From: Sphagnum compactum
Taxonomy: Eukaryota; Bryophyta; Sphagnopsida; Sphagnales
NCBI GenBank assembly: GCA_965153455.1
Contig: OZ234501.1
Coordinates: 9,672,001 to 9,736,000 of the forward strand
Length of the DNA stretch: 64,000 nt
Reading direction: 5' to 3'
The stretch's first letter is position 1. Each line of letters begins with the position of its first letter. Both the position numbers and the translations under genes were made by a program. This document shows, one piece after another, positions 1 to 12,200 of the stretch. The notes beneath the pieces are model-generated. The model had not been told where the DNA came from. It saw nothing but the letters and a program-made list of their open reading frames with translations, and did not search any database.

Positions 1-196
1 CCACCATTTGACCCCCCCTACTTTGGAGGGTCACATCTGATTCATTTCTTCATCTTTTTCAACTATTCAACTTTCTGTGGGTGCGCAAATAGTAGAGCTA
101 CCATTCCTCTTTGAGCACGAAATTCAAAGGAGCACTCTCCAGAAATTCGCAGACCTCTGAGACACTAAGTGCTCGGTGACCGGCCTGGCTACCCTA
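1..196 (+). mobile_element. Right part of a small inverted-repeat element, cut by window edge
   Basis: The segment ends with AAGTGCTCGGTGACCGGCC followed by a CTACCCTA motif. The same ending is seen at about 54,905-54,936 and, more diverged, at 55,668-55,697. The interior also resembles those elements: a GACCCCCCCTACTTTGG stretch here matches one near 55,465. I infer a third member of that family whose left end lies outside the window. No coding capacity is visible. Confidence 0.5.
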
Positions 197-366
197 TTGT
201 CCATCAATCCTGGAGTGGAAAATTGAACAACGTATAATTTTTTTCAAAATTGTACTACACTTTCATCTCCATATTCACCAAAATTCCCTCTCTTTATTTA
301 ACCATATTATACTCACTGGATAACACACTGCTATTTGCATAACAAAGCCAGATATGGGCAATTGAA

Positions 367-1154
367 CAGTGTTGGGTGGGTATTAAACTGCCATTTGAGA
401 ATAAGGCTGAGCATCAACTGGTTCTCTCAAAAGAATGGATTGGGTATCATTGAGAGTTCTAACGGGGTTGATACCTGGAGGGTGACGTGTCATAATGGAG
501 AGAACCAGTTCACAAAGAACTGGGTTGTCATCAAAAAGTTTAAATGGTTAAATATGAATAACCCTCAACTCTGGTTCTTAAGGAAAGAAGACAACACTAG
601 ATTAAGAGGCTACTTATTTTAGGGATAGGTAGTATGCAAAGAAAGATTGTATCAGGTTGTGGGTGCATCATAATGTGAGTGCATCCTAAAGCTCATTTTA
701 ATTTCCATGGATCACTTTGATTGTCACTGTTTCTAATGCTTCTCACTGTGTTGGTATCAACATATTAGTATGAAGACTTCCCTTAAGTCATCTGTATACA
801 ATATATGCCCACACTTCTGGGCAAAGAATATGCAACAAACTATGGTGCTAAATTGGAGAACATTTGAGTGCTCATTCTTACGTGCACATGCACACATTAT
901 AATTTGAGTAGAATAAATTCAATAATTGATTTGTGAGAACTGTTGAAAATAACTGAATTTTTTTAATTTGTGAGAATTGATAACTTAAGAATTGGCTGAA
1001 ATAATTTATAACTTTTAAAGATACCCTAGATGATTTTCATGAAACTTTTTTTTTTAAATTTAAAGAACCAGGCTAGTTATTACAACTCTCTGAGAAAACC
1101 AGATTTTCTCAGAATCATGGATCCTCACAAAAATGTGAGAACCGCCCAACGCTG
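367..1154. mobile_element. hAT-like non-autonomous transposon
   Basis: The left end reads CAGTGTTGGGTGGG and the right end CCGCCCAACGCTG, which are imperfect inverted repeats of each other. They are flanked by CAATTGAA on the left (359-366) and CAATTGAC on the right (1155-1162), an 8-bp target duplication with one mismatch. An 8-bp duplication and a CAGNG-type terminus are typical of hAT elements. The interior is AT-rich with GAACC/GGTTC words and no transposase, so it would be mobilised in trans. A short reading frame at 335-622 runs across the left end and is not credible as a gene. Confidence 0.7.
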
Positions 1155-2266
1155 CAATTGACCCTACCAAAGTAGACCTTATGTTCTGAAGCTTCAGCAA
1201 CTACAATTAATTTAGTCAGGATTATCAGATAAGCTCAAAAATGAATCTAAGTTTGATAATCAAAGAAGAAAATGCTATTGTTAAGTCCAGGTTTGTGTTA
1301 GGTTACTATAGGTTACTGGTTGTGTATTTGGTAACGCCCCCAGGCTAAGGGCATTAGCCAGCGTAAAACTTAACTCACTTTTTTATTACTATGATATTCA
1401 GCTGGTACCCACTGGGTATGACGGTAAAAATTAAAGTGGACATTTCAAAAAGGGTAAAGGGAAATGAGGGCATTTCGCTTTTCGGAATGCACTCACTGCT
1501 GACACCTGATGACAGCATATAAGGTGCCCCCCATTGACACTGTTGCAGAGTGCAGAGCGCTTTATGTACTGCTGAATTTTAGCCAGCATATTGGCCGAAA
1601 GTGCAGACTAGGGTTATACTGACCAGTTACTGAACTATTTAAATGTTGAATTAGTTTATACAGAAGGTTGGAACCTGGAACCCCAGAGCTTTATTTAATT
1701 TTCTTTGAGTTTTTATGAGCAATACATGTTCGGTTTTGTTCCTTGGATCTGGTGAGCATTGCAAAACTTTTGTACTTTGTAATACTTCCATGGTTCCATA
1801 GGCTTTAGAAATTAGAAGAATGATAAGTTACCAAATTAGAGTACCAGCTCTGATAAACTATCTTACTTGTTTTGCTGAATCAAACATGGCAATCGAGCTT
1901 TGATTTCATAGGAGAGGACATTGCAGTCCATAGTTGAGGTAGATTAGAATGTAAAGTATACAGATCATACACAGGAAACCAGTATTACTACAAACTCAAA
2001 GGGTAAAATTATCGCTAGTTATATAATTGAACTTTTGCATGCTGTAATATATTCAATTTAAAGCATTAGCATCAATGTATAGCACCTTTGCATTTATTGT
2101 GGGGTAGAATCATGATACCCTTACATTTATTTTACCTTCAACCTTTATGGTATAATCACACCCAATTACACCCTTAGATAATTAAGGTAGTATGTTAGTG
2201 TACAAAGAGGGAAAGCTGAACTGATTCCCACACCTCAGCTGATTACCATGGAAGAAACCAAAATGG
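1155..2266. other. Intergenic, no gene seen
   Basis: No coding or RNA gene is supported here. A GCATATAAGG word near 1517 resembles a TATA box but no transcript model follows it. An ACTGGGTAT segment near 1410 resembles one near 57,700, hinting at another old repeat family. Confidence 0.5.
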
Positions 2267-2645
2267 GGGCACGGTGAACAAGCACCCACCATCACACCAT
2301 CCACTGGATGTCCGTTATTACTCAGTTGTGGATGAACCTCAACTGAGTAATATTTGGTTTCACCTTGGTAATTATTTTTGAAAGAAATAGGTCTCATATG
2401 TAGGTAGATAGGTAGGAAAATAGCTGACTACTAAGTAAGTAGATGGTTTATACGCAGGTGAAGGCTGTTTTTACTACATACCTACTAACAACCTGCTTGT
2501 GGGTTGTTAGTGAGTAGATAGTGAAAAAAGCAACTGAGCTAACCACCATGGTTAGCTAGGGAGTTGGAACCCAACAGAGAACTGTTTCCTGACCACTTAG
2601 CATCCATATCTCGTGGTGAGCTGGTGGTGCTGGTTCACTGTGGCC
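2267..2645. mobile_element. Mutator-like MITE, copy 1
   Basis: The right terminus TGGTTCACTGTGGC (2631-2644) is matched by an imperfect inverted copy at the left end (GGCACGGTGAACAAGCACC). Both sides are flanked by the same 9 bp, CCAAAATGG (2258-2266 and 2646-2654). Duplications of 9 to 11 bp are typical of Mutator-like elements. The interior matches, in reverse orientation, the element at 57,220-57,559, including a segment reading CATCCAGTGGATGG. No transposase is encoded. Confidence 0.75.
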
Positions 2646-4361
2646 CCAAAATGGTTGGTAAAGGAAATGGAGTGATCGAGCCACACTGTACACGAAACTC
2701 ACTTTCTGATTACACTCAAACTGACAATGAAACAGGTATTACAGGGTCAAGCTAGGGACCAAAGACAAGGTGACTTTCAGATAACTTTAATGTCACCAAC
2801 ACTTTGCCTGGCTTGTTGTGGATGTTATGCCAAAGACACCCCATATATATTACAGAGCCTTCAAAAGCTAACCAGTCATGTGATAGTTTCCCAATAAATG
2901 TCATTATGACAACAGCCCAACATTGCCTGCATTTCAATGTACATGGTGCTATTGTAGGACATTATGAGACTCCCAAAGTTCAATTTTTCTCTTTTGTGAT
3001 GGGCAGCTTTCATTGGTCAATCAAAAAACTAATTACCATACTCCCTGATTGGATTCGGCAACAAAACTGCCAAATAATTAATTACATTTAAATTGGTAAC
3101 TTCTACACTTGGTTTTTTAATTCTGAAAATTTCGGCAGCTAATGGTTATAATAAATAACAAGCATTGCTTTAAGTTTATGGGGGCAGTCCAGTGTGTCTA
3201 AACTGTCTTAGTTTAAACGTCTTGATCTGTAAGGTCTGAGGTTTGAAGTTTCAACACCTTGACAGTCGAAGTTTTGCAGATTTCTAATTTTTCAAAATTT
3301 GGCAATATATATATAATTTATGCCGAAATCATTCAGGTACTAAGGTAATCAATGTTTAGACAGTCCCAAAATATATCTGTTGTAATCTCCTCCTGTGGGC
3401 TGCTTATATAGGTTACAAAAGTAGAATTAAGGGCAATGGATGTGGAGTGTGGAAGCTGTTGGGAAGATGTTGTGGATCAGATTGGGTACTTGGGGAACCC
3501 ATTTTGAATTAACTGAGAACACAGTGGAGATTTCATCTGAACACATTGGGAACAACAAAAATACAACACCCCCACACTCCCCCAAAGAAAAAAAAACCTG
3601 GGCCCCCTGAGTGGATGCTGCCTCACCTCATTGGATGCAAGAATGTTTTCTCCCCTTCCTGTGTGCTTTGCCATTTAAAGCCTAGGTGAACGGCAGGGAC
3701 ATGAACTATGAGTGCATATACTGACAGAACCTAGACTGAATTCCTGGAACCATCTTTCTGTTCGAATTTTTTTTCCAATGGGTTCAGAAAATCAGAAACT
3801 GCAAAACCCAGTAGTTTCTCAGTACTACTATATTGTATTTCATTGTAGTAGATGGATTTCTCACTATCTAACTTGTATGCGCATATCCCCATTCAAATGC
3901 AGGCATTATACTTTGTCAATTTGTCTCGTCAGCTACAAGCCCACTTGGAATACTTGCTTTAAATCTGTACCAGACCCTAGCATGATTTTGGCCAACAAGT
4001 GGGATTTCTCTTCCATTTTCTCTGACCCCTGTATACAAAACCAATGTGAAAAAAGCTGTAATCAAATCTATATTCTTCTTCCACGAGAAAGGAATCCTAG
4101 TGTTTACACAAGAGACGCCCCCTTGCAGTTGTGGTACTTAATTACAAGGCAGTTGCCAGTGCATGGCCAGCCAGCTACTGCATGGACATGGTTGGTGGCG
4201 GCAGCAAAAGACAGATTGCCAAAAACAAAAGCGCAAAAGCTGGGTCAAAGCATCACCAGTCGGACCTGACAGGTGCCAGCTGCAAAGGCCAACTATTGAC
4301 AACCTAGAAAACTGCCATACCATCAATACTTTTCTTTTTTTTGTAGTCACCTAGTAGAGCA
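2646..4361. other. Intergenic, no gene seen
   Basis: Several short open frames occur here, but none shows recognisable motifs or consistent splice structure. A stretch around 3,185-3,260 vaguely resembles a tRNA-derived sequence (a GGTTTGAAGTTTC box-B-like word) but is too degenerate to call. Confidence 0.4.
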
Positions 4362-4460
4362 GTACACCAATCCCTTGACCTTGTGTAAAATGCAACTCTC
4401 ATACGCATCCTGTACACCAATCGCTTGACCTGGTGTACAAGGCAACTCTCATACAGATGT
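4362..4460. repeat. 50-bp tandem duplication
   Basis: Two adjacent units begin GTACACCAATC, at 4362 and 4412, and share CTTGACC and GCAACTCTCATAC. The copies differ at several positions, so the duplication is not very recent. Confidence 0.8.
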
Positions 4461-4632
4461 TGGGGGCAGGAGTTGGGGAGGGAAACGTTCATCATGTGCT
4501 GCATTTAGTAAGGTATGGAGTAAAGAGCAGTGTTGGTCTACTCTATAGGGGATGGATGGCCTGGAACTTACCATGGGTCTACATAGGTATATCAAGGAAA
4601 TTACAACATTGGTCTGAGAGGGTACTCCAGTG

Positions 4633-4824
4633 TTTTCTTTCCTCATTCTGACAAATCGCCTTAATGGTGACTGTAGGAGTAGAACTATTTTAGTTCTCTC
4701 TTGGTTCCAGTTCTACACATAAATGGAATTTTCTTTCCTCATTCTGACAAATCGCCTTAATGGTGACTGTAGGAGTAGAACTATTTTAGTTCTCTCTTGG
4801 TTCCAGTTCTACACATAAATGGAA
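4633..4824. repeat. Perfect 96-bp tandem duplication
   Basis: The unit starting TTTTCTTTCCTCATTCTG at 4633 is repeated without visible difference from 4729 to 4824. Identity suggests a recent event or an assembly artefact. Confidence 0.9.
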
Positions 4825-6629
4825 CTGGCAATCTGGTTCTGAACATCAGACCCAGTTCTGGTTTGGTTCTTATTGCCCTGGACTGGAACTGGTGATTGAC
4901 TACCAGTTAACCTTCGATTAACCCCCTAATTCTAGTCACTTTTTTTTAAAAACATGTATCTCAATTCTGTTTCACAAATAAATAGAATTGAGAACCCAGG
5001 TCCAGTTCTTAACAAAATAAATTCCAGTTCCCATTCTGGTTGTGAAAATCAGAACCGGTTATGGTTTGGTTCTCACTAGCTGGAACAGTGATTCTTACTG
5101 AACACTGCTAAGAACACATAGGAGGACTCTCTGTATGTGGGCTATACACACAAAAGAGTGTTAAAGTATGCAATGAGTTTGGTGAAGGAGGAGTCCAGCT
5201 TCCTGACCATCTTGTGACTTTGCCCTAAAACCACCCCCAAATTTTGAGTGAACACTCCAGGCCATTAAAACCACCCTCAAATTTAGGTGTAATGGTTGGC
5301 AGACCCATTTCATGGAAGAAATCTGGCCACATTTTGCCAATTTGAATTACACTGCATAAGGGGAGGCAATATCAGCATTATATAAGTTTTTTTGGCAATC
5401 CTTAACTGATACCAGCATCATACTTACCAATGTTTTTTTTACTATTTCATGATGTTGCTCAAGTGGCAATAGTCCACAAGTATATTTAGCCAAATTTGGA
5501 AATATTCAAAATATGAAAGTGTAAGATCTGAAGTATTCCATCATATTGTAGGAAACTGTGGAGACTTTTGGCAAAAAATTTAAACAGAGAATTTATGTCA
5601 GAATATTATTTTTCGAAAATATATTTCACAAAATGGCAAAAATTCACCACCAAAAAAATCACTGATACTTACCAGTACTTTGCACTTTTTCTATTATTTG
5701 TTCTCTTTCGATGATTAAGCATGGTTTTGCATTAGGGTGAATGAATTAAAACCTTGCCCTCCAAATCTGTGGAATTTTGCAGATTCATATAATTCTTATA
5801 CAAATTAATAGCAACTGAAATTTGGCAACTAGTGCTAAATTTCAGATACTTTTTCCCCTTTCTATTTGGACAATGGAAGCCCTAGTATTCATACATATCT
5901 GTACCTATAAATGCACACAAAGCCAAAGACTTTATTTTGGGCCTGAAAATCTGCTTTCCAACCCCTACAAGGGACTTTTCATGAAAAAAATGACCGAAAT
6001 TCACCAGATTTTGAGAAAATAATTGCACATGGCCAGATTTTTTCAATAGACCTTCCCGTAGGTGGCCAGAAATGTAGAAGAGCCTTCACATTATTTCAAT
6101 TTCATATCTGTTTAAAGCCAAAATTGGCTATTTTTTTCCGAATGAATGCCACTTTGGCTACACCACAGAAAATTTAGCCAAATCAGGACAAATTAATGGT
6201 ACATGGTTCTTGTATCAACCTGGTGAAAAGAATATTTTAGTGAAGTGATATTCAATACTTGGTACCTCCTTATATTGCTCATTGAAATACTCCTATCAAT
6301 GTCATGTCTGAACAAAAATGCATTGATCAAAATGTACATATGAGTCAATTATGAACTTTGAAGCTCCACAAACACTTACATATAGTACCTAGCTGATATG
6401 AAAGTTCTATAAGGCACCCAGCAGCAGGATGGTATGGTGAAAAGTCAATACCAAGCCTAGACCAGCTTATAGTGTCTCCATTTTGTGTTCCAGGTCTTCA
6501 TCATCCATGTGTTGTTGCTGTAAGGTGTTCTATATGACACCACACCTACTCTCTTCACAATTTGTGCCCAAAACAAACAGAGAAATGTAATATAGTTGTT
6601 GATTAGTCTTTTTTTTCTTGAGTTCTAAC
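4825..6629. other. Intergenic with GGTTC-rich old repeat remnants
   Basis: From 4825 to about 5110 the sequence is rich in GGTTCTGG/CCAGTTC words resembling the interiors of the hAT-like elements at 367-1154 and 6630. No termini can be defined. The rest is AT-rich with no supported gene. Confidence 0.45.
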
Positions 6630-7918
6630 CAGTGTTGGGCAGTTCTCACTTTTTTGTGAGAACCAGGCGGTTCCAGTTCGAACATGATGTTATGAGAACC
6701 TGATCAGTTCTTTAATAACTTTTTTTGGGTTGGTGAGAACTGATCAGGGTATCAATATTCTTAATTTTTTCAAACTCACGCGGTACTTAGATAGGGCAGT
6801 TCTCACATACACAATACCAATTGGTTTTCACATCCTGTTTTCACAACCCAGTTGTTGAATTTTCCATTAATTTAAAATCAATTTTAATAATTAATTAATT
6901 AATTAATCACACAAAAAGAACAAGAGCACCATGTGAGAAAAGCGGCAACAACAAGAGAAAAACAACAGCACCAACACAAGAAGAGCAATAGCACCAATGT
7001 AAGATGAGCAACAACATTGATGCAAGAATAACAATAACACCGTGCGAAAAGAGTAGCAGCACCAACGAGAAAAAAATAACAACACCACACAAAAAGAACA
7101 ACAACAACACTAATGCGAAAAAAACAACATCACCAATGCAAGAAGAACAACAACACCATGCGATAAGTGCAATAGCATTAACATAAGAAAAACAATAGCA
7201 ATAGGAAAACAACAACACCAACACAAAAAAAACAATAGCAATGCGCAAGAAAAGTAGTAGCACCAATGTGAGAAGAACCGCAACACCACGTGAAAAAAGC
7301 AACAACAATAGGAGAAGAATAACAGCACCAACATGAGAAAAACAATAGCACCATGCAAGAAAAGCAATAACACCAATGCGAAAAAAGCCACAACACCACG
7401 TGAAAAAAACAAGAACAGGAGAAGAACAACACCACTAATACGAGAAAAACAATAATGTACCACATAAAGATAACAATAGCTCCAATGCAAGAAAAGTCAC
7501 AACACCACACTATAAGAACAAGAAAAAGAACAATAGCACCAACTAGCAATAGGACTCTAAGAACAAGATGTAAGTTTTAAGAAAAAACCCATCCAATTCT
7601 CCCAAATAATATTTGAAAATTAAAACTGATTCTTGTGATTAGTTCTCATTCATGTGAAAACTTGAGTTTCTTTTACATTATGAAAACCAAGCCGACAACT
7701 GGGTTAAGAACCAAGTGGGCATTCAAGAATTTCTCAACATTGGTGGTTATTTTGATTTTTAAAGTAACTAGAATAGTTTTGATTCCTTAAATTTTTCAAA
7801 ATTAACGAACTCTTAGTTCTAGTTAATTCCTAAACATCAAAGAACTCACAGTTTTCATGAAAGAACCAACAGAAAATTGATATTAAAAAATCAAGAACCA
7901 AGATTCTATACCAACACC
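6630..7918. mobile_element. hAT-like element remnant, right end uncertain
   Basis: The left end CAGTGTTGGGCAGTTCTCAC is very close to the termini of the element at 367-1154. GAACC/GGTTC-rich flanks surround a large minisatellite. On the right, a weak inverted match (ACCAACACCA) ends near 7918, but I find no matching 8-bp target duplication. The right boundary is therefore a guess. Confidence 0.45.
6903..7560. repeat. CAA/AGCACC-rich minisatellite
   Basis: Units of about 24 bp of the kind GAAAAACAATAGCACCAATG repeat with variation over about 650 bp. Because the unit is close to a multiple of three, long Leu/Phe/Val/Cys-rich frames stay open on the minus strand. These are by-products of the repeat, not proteins. 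It lies inside the hAT-like remnant starting at 6630. Confidence 0.85.
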
Positions 7919-8567
7919 AATTTCATCACCCCTATCAAGTAAGCAAACTATATCCAAGTTAATAACCAATGGACATCTGTGGCATATTCTAATACCCACA
8001 CAATATTGAATCTAACTTCTAAGGTGTTTAGTATGTTGCCATTATGTGTCCAACATTCGAAAATAACATGTACTTCTCTAACAATTTAATTAATAATGAA
8101 CAAACTGCATATTAAATGATAACTAATGTTGGCAAAGTGAACAGCACCCCATGCAAGATGGATGGTGTGTGGACAGGATTTTCTTTTTCATTATAGTGTT
8201 GGACCCTATAGTTAATCATAGTGGTTAGCCATGTATTAGAACCATCCACATGCACCTACCTAGCTAATAATATTATCCACCAAATGGCTTATAATTTACA
8301 TACACTACATTAATATGCATTCAAGTTCACTATGCATTTCATTAGATTTTGAATGAAATTTGACAAAATTTACCATGGTGAAAGTGGCCAACCCTTTAAT
8401 AAACAAAGACTAGTTGTTACAAATAAATGAATTCACTAATAACTAATTGAATTCATCAATAGTTAATCAAGTTTATTAATATTTAAAGTTCTTAGGAAGT
8501 TTCACTAGGTTACATACCCTACTTTAACAACCTAACCCACCTAAACACTTTATCCACCAACCTATAG
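7919..8567. other. AT-rich intergenic DNA
   Basis: No gene, RNA or clear repeat boundary is visible in this stretch. Confidence 0.4.
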
Positions 8568-8645
8568 TGCAAGTGTGAAGGTTTGAACCCTTCATCTCTT
8601 CTCACCACCATGTTTAAAGAACAAGTCCCTAAACATTGAACAATT
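8568..8645 (-). repeat. tRNA-derived SINE-like head, copy 1
   Basis: On the minus strand a box-A-like word (TTGTTCAATGTTTAGG) is followed by a box-B-like word GGGTTCAAACC at the usual tRNA spacing. The sequence aligns with the copy at 28,288-28,360, including the following ACACTTGCA. It does not fold into a convincing tRNA. I infer a pol III-derived SINE family. Confidence 0.5.
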
Positions 8646-8689
8646 ATTTAAATGAATGATATTTATTGGTCATCACATATTATTATGCA

Positions 8690-9710
8690 CATTATTTTTA
8701 CCTTAAGCAATTTTTAGCAATTTTTTGTTATTCTATCATAGGTTGTTCTAAATTATTTTATCATAAGCTATTGTTGGCTATTTTTGGCTATTTATTATTG
8801 CCTATTATTGGCAATTTTATCATAAGCTATTCTTAGTTATTTTAAATTACCATAAACTATTGTTAAAAAGTTTATCATAGGCTATTATTGATTATTCGAA
8901 GTTATTTACCATAGGCCATTTTTGGTTATTTTATTATTAACTATTGTTGTTTATTCTCGACTATTTACCATAGGTTATTTTGGGTTATTTTATTATAGGT
9001 TATTTTAAGAGCTATTTACCATAGATTATTATTGGTTATTCTAAGTTATTTACCATTGGCCATTTTTTGTTTATTTTATTATTGACTATTATTGCCTATT
9101 CTCGACTATTTACCATTGGCCATTTTTGGTTATTTTATTATTGACTATTATTGCCTATTCTCGGCTATTTACCATAGGCCAATTTTTGTTGTTTTATTAT
9201 TGGGTCCAATTTTTTTTAAATGTACTAAAATCTTGTCAAAGCATCACCTTTTTCTATCTTTGTTACCTAATTTGTTTTTACCATGTAAAGACACATTTAT
9301 GGATGATTATGATGGAATCTAAAATTGTAATGGTCTAAATATAGTCCTTCTGAAAATTTTGATAACTTTTGACTCATTATTTTTTATGGGGATCAAAATA
9401 TAGGGTAAAAAAAAACTATAGTAAGGACTAAGCCTTTTTTGGTACACCTTAAAGGATTTTCATCTTATTGATTATTGACACATTTTCGTCGTGAAATATT
9501 TTTGGTCATTATATCCTTGGTTATTATTGGTTATTCTAAACTATTTTATTTTAAACTATTTTTGGTTATTTTACCGTAGGCTATTTTTGTTATTTTACTA
9601 TAAGTTATTATTGGTTATTTTAAATTATTTTAACCCTAGACTATTTTTGGTTTATTTTATCGTAAACTATTGTTAGTTATTATGAACTATTTACCATAGG
9701 TTTACATACT
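8690..9710. repeat. TTATTTTA/GGCTATT minisatellite
   Basis: Degenerate units such as GACTATTATTGCCTATTCTC followed by a TTTACCATTGGCCATTTTTGG segment repeat with a period near 59 bp. The best-conserved pair lies at about 9085-9205. A single-copy insertion of roughly 270 bp (about 9210-9480) interrupts the array. Open frames here are repeat artefacts. Confidence 0.75.
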
Positions 9711-10239
9711 TACTTACCTATCTAAGTAGGTAGGTGAAAAAGTAAGACTAAGGTTTTACTTACTTAGGTAGGTCAGTAGGTAGGAAGGTAGACAAGTAGC
9801 TATGTGAATATTTTTAGTTTATTTTAAATTTTTCTTTTAGGATTAAGATTTTTTGGACTCATCCCAAATTGAACAAATGGTTAGTAGGCCATTAACATCA
9901 AACTTGCAATTGATGGCATTCGCTTTTGTGGCATTTGAAAAATCATAGTGCAATTCATACAAAGCGAGTCTCAAATATTATATGTTTGCTCAAGGACCTA
10001 AATTCTCTCTAAGAAATAAAAACAAATTCGAACTTATGGAAATCACATGTATTTTAATGTGAACAAACAAGAAAGACATTTTTTTTATACAATTTGTGAG
10101 ATGAAATTCAATGACAAACTTATGAGTTGAATATTTTATTTACACATTTTAACTGCAAATTGAGTTGCACTTAGAAGAAATGTTTTCCCACCTTTTTTGC
10201 ATTTATTTTTAGTTTTATAAATTGTATAACTAAATAAGT

Positions 10240-11030
10240 AATTATTTGCTAAGTATATATGTCAATTAATTATTTAAAACAATCATTTGAATTGTTTTTG
10301 AATTAATCAATTTAATATAAATAATTACTTATATGGAATCCCAAAATTGATTATTTGAATTAATTATTTGAGTTAGTTATTTGAATTAATTATTCTAATT
10401 TACATAATTAACTTTTATATTTTAATTCAGATTTTAACTAACTATTTGAACTAATCATTCCAATTCATCTAATTTGTTTATTAGTTATTTCAAATAATTA
10501 TTTATCTAAATTCAAATAGTTATTCATTTATTATCTTAATTTTAATTTTTAAATTAACTATCTTAATTAATTAACTAAATAATTATCTATTTAAACTTTA
10601 ATTCAAATTCATACTTATTTTGTTCAGTTTAATTAATTAATTCATAATAATTAAATAAAATATCTATTAATTGATAGTTAATAAATTATTGGAAAGAAAA
10701 CATCATTAAAGATTAAATATTAAGTATGAATTTGGGTACAAGACATAATTATCTGAATTTTTGAATTGATGATTAATTATTGGAATTTAATATTTTGATG
10801 ATTTAGTTTAATTTAGAAAATTAGTTAGTTATTTAATTATTTATAAATTAATTATTTGAGTCAATTAATAAATTAATTATCTGAATTAAATTGATTAAGT
10901 CATATTACCTTTTTAATATTAATAAATATGTAATGGTTAATAAATTATTGAAAAACTAATTCATTAATAAATATTAAGGATTAAATGTGAATTTTTAAAA
11001 TTATTAACTTATTAACAGTTGAACAACATT
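10240..11030. repeat. TTAATTATTTGA low-complexity tract
   Basis: Variants of TTAATTATTTGAA recur for about 800 bp on both strands with almost no G or C. It looks like an expanded, decayed simple repeat. Confidence 0.6.
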
Positions 11031-12041
11031 CACTTGAAATATTGGAAAATTAATATTCTATAATGAGAACATAATTACAACATAGTTGCGCAATTAGTTG
11101 TATCAATGGGAATCAAAATTAACAACTAATTACAAATGTCATATTTAATGAGCAATGGAAATGCAACCGCATGGCATGATCATATGTGTCAAAGTTGTAC
11201 ATTAATTGCAACATAATTGTTGATTGGGTGCTACATTTATAGTAATTCTATTGTAGTTGCCACACGCAATTAAAATGCAACTTGCAAAAAAACCAAACAT
11301 GATTGACTACATCTATCATAACGTACTTCCACATATCCACTTAAAGGAAAGTCTTTTCGTAATGGATGACCCTCAAAACCGTAATCTGTTAATATACGGC
11401 GTAAATCGGGGTGATTGGAAAAATAAACACCAAACATATCCCACATGTATGATGCATACATTACACCATATAGGTGTCCCATTTGCAACTAAGTTGCAAC
11501 TATAACACAATTCTTTGATTTTTTGACATGGAAATTTATTTATTAATTACCCATATTTCTATGCTCTAGTTACAATGTAGTTGTATATTAATTGTTTTGG
11601 AGTTTTAGTTGCAAGGATAGTGTGGTTTTGGCGAACATGATTTCTCATAGTGTCATGAAAGTTTGGCCTTCTATGAAGGTTGTGTGTATGGAAAACAACA
11701 TAAAGAACCTTTTTCAACAAAAAGAGCTTTAAGGGCCAATGAGGTTTGACACCTCATTTACTTCAATGTGTGAGGACCAATGAAGATACCATCTTCTAAA
11801 GGTGCCATGACTACTCAGAAAAAGTGTTTTGGGATAAAAGGGTTTAAAGGGGAACCACTTTTCACCAAAAAAGGTGATGTATAACAAGTATTATAATACA
11901 TAGTTTAAGTTAAAGTCTTGATGACATCCTTTGACTATCCTAAACATAAGTAAAAAATTTAAAAAATTACATGATAACATTTTGGAATTCAAAGTTCAAT
12001 TTGAATCAAAATTAATCTTGATTTAATGGTTAGATGAAGCG

Positions 12042-12200
12042 CAGTTACACATTAGACAATCCATTTTTTGGTGTCATAGGGGCAATTTGGGGGGGAGGGG
12101 GGGGGTACTTAAATAATTACACATTAAACAATCCATTTTCTGGCATCATGGGGGTAGTTTATGGGGGAGTACCTCTAATTTGGTATAATATGTGTTGGGT
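12042..12200. repeat. 73-bp tandem duplication with G-run
   Basis: ACACATTAGACAATCCATTT (12,047) and ACACATTAAACAATCCATTT (12,120) start two diverged units. The first unit ends in a run of 18 bases that are G except for one A, just before 12,110. Confidence 0.65.

Noticed and set aside
6899-7549. Several overlapping minus-strand frames rich in Leu, Phe, Val and Cys, resembling membrane proteins
   Set aside because: They run over a tandem repeat of about 24 bp, which keeps three frames open at once. There is no start context or promoter.
11257-11505. An 82-codon plus-strand frame with a 72-codon mirror frame
   Set aside because: There is no recognisable motif, the flanks are AT-rich repeats, and both strands are open over the same short non-AT-rich island, so the coding evidence is weak.
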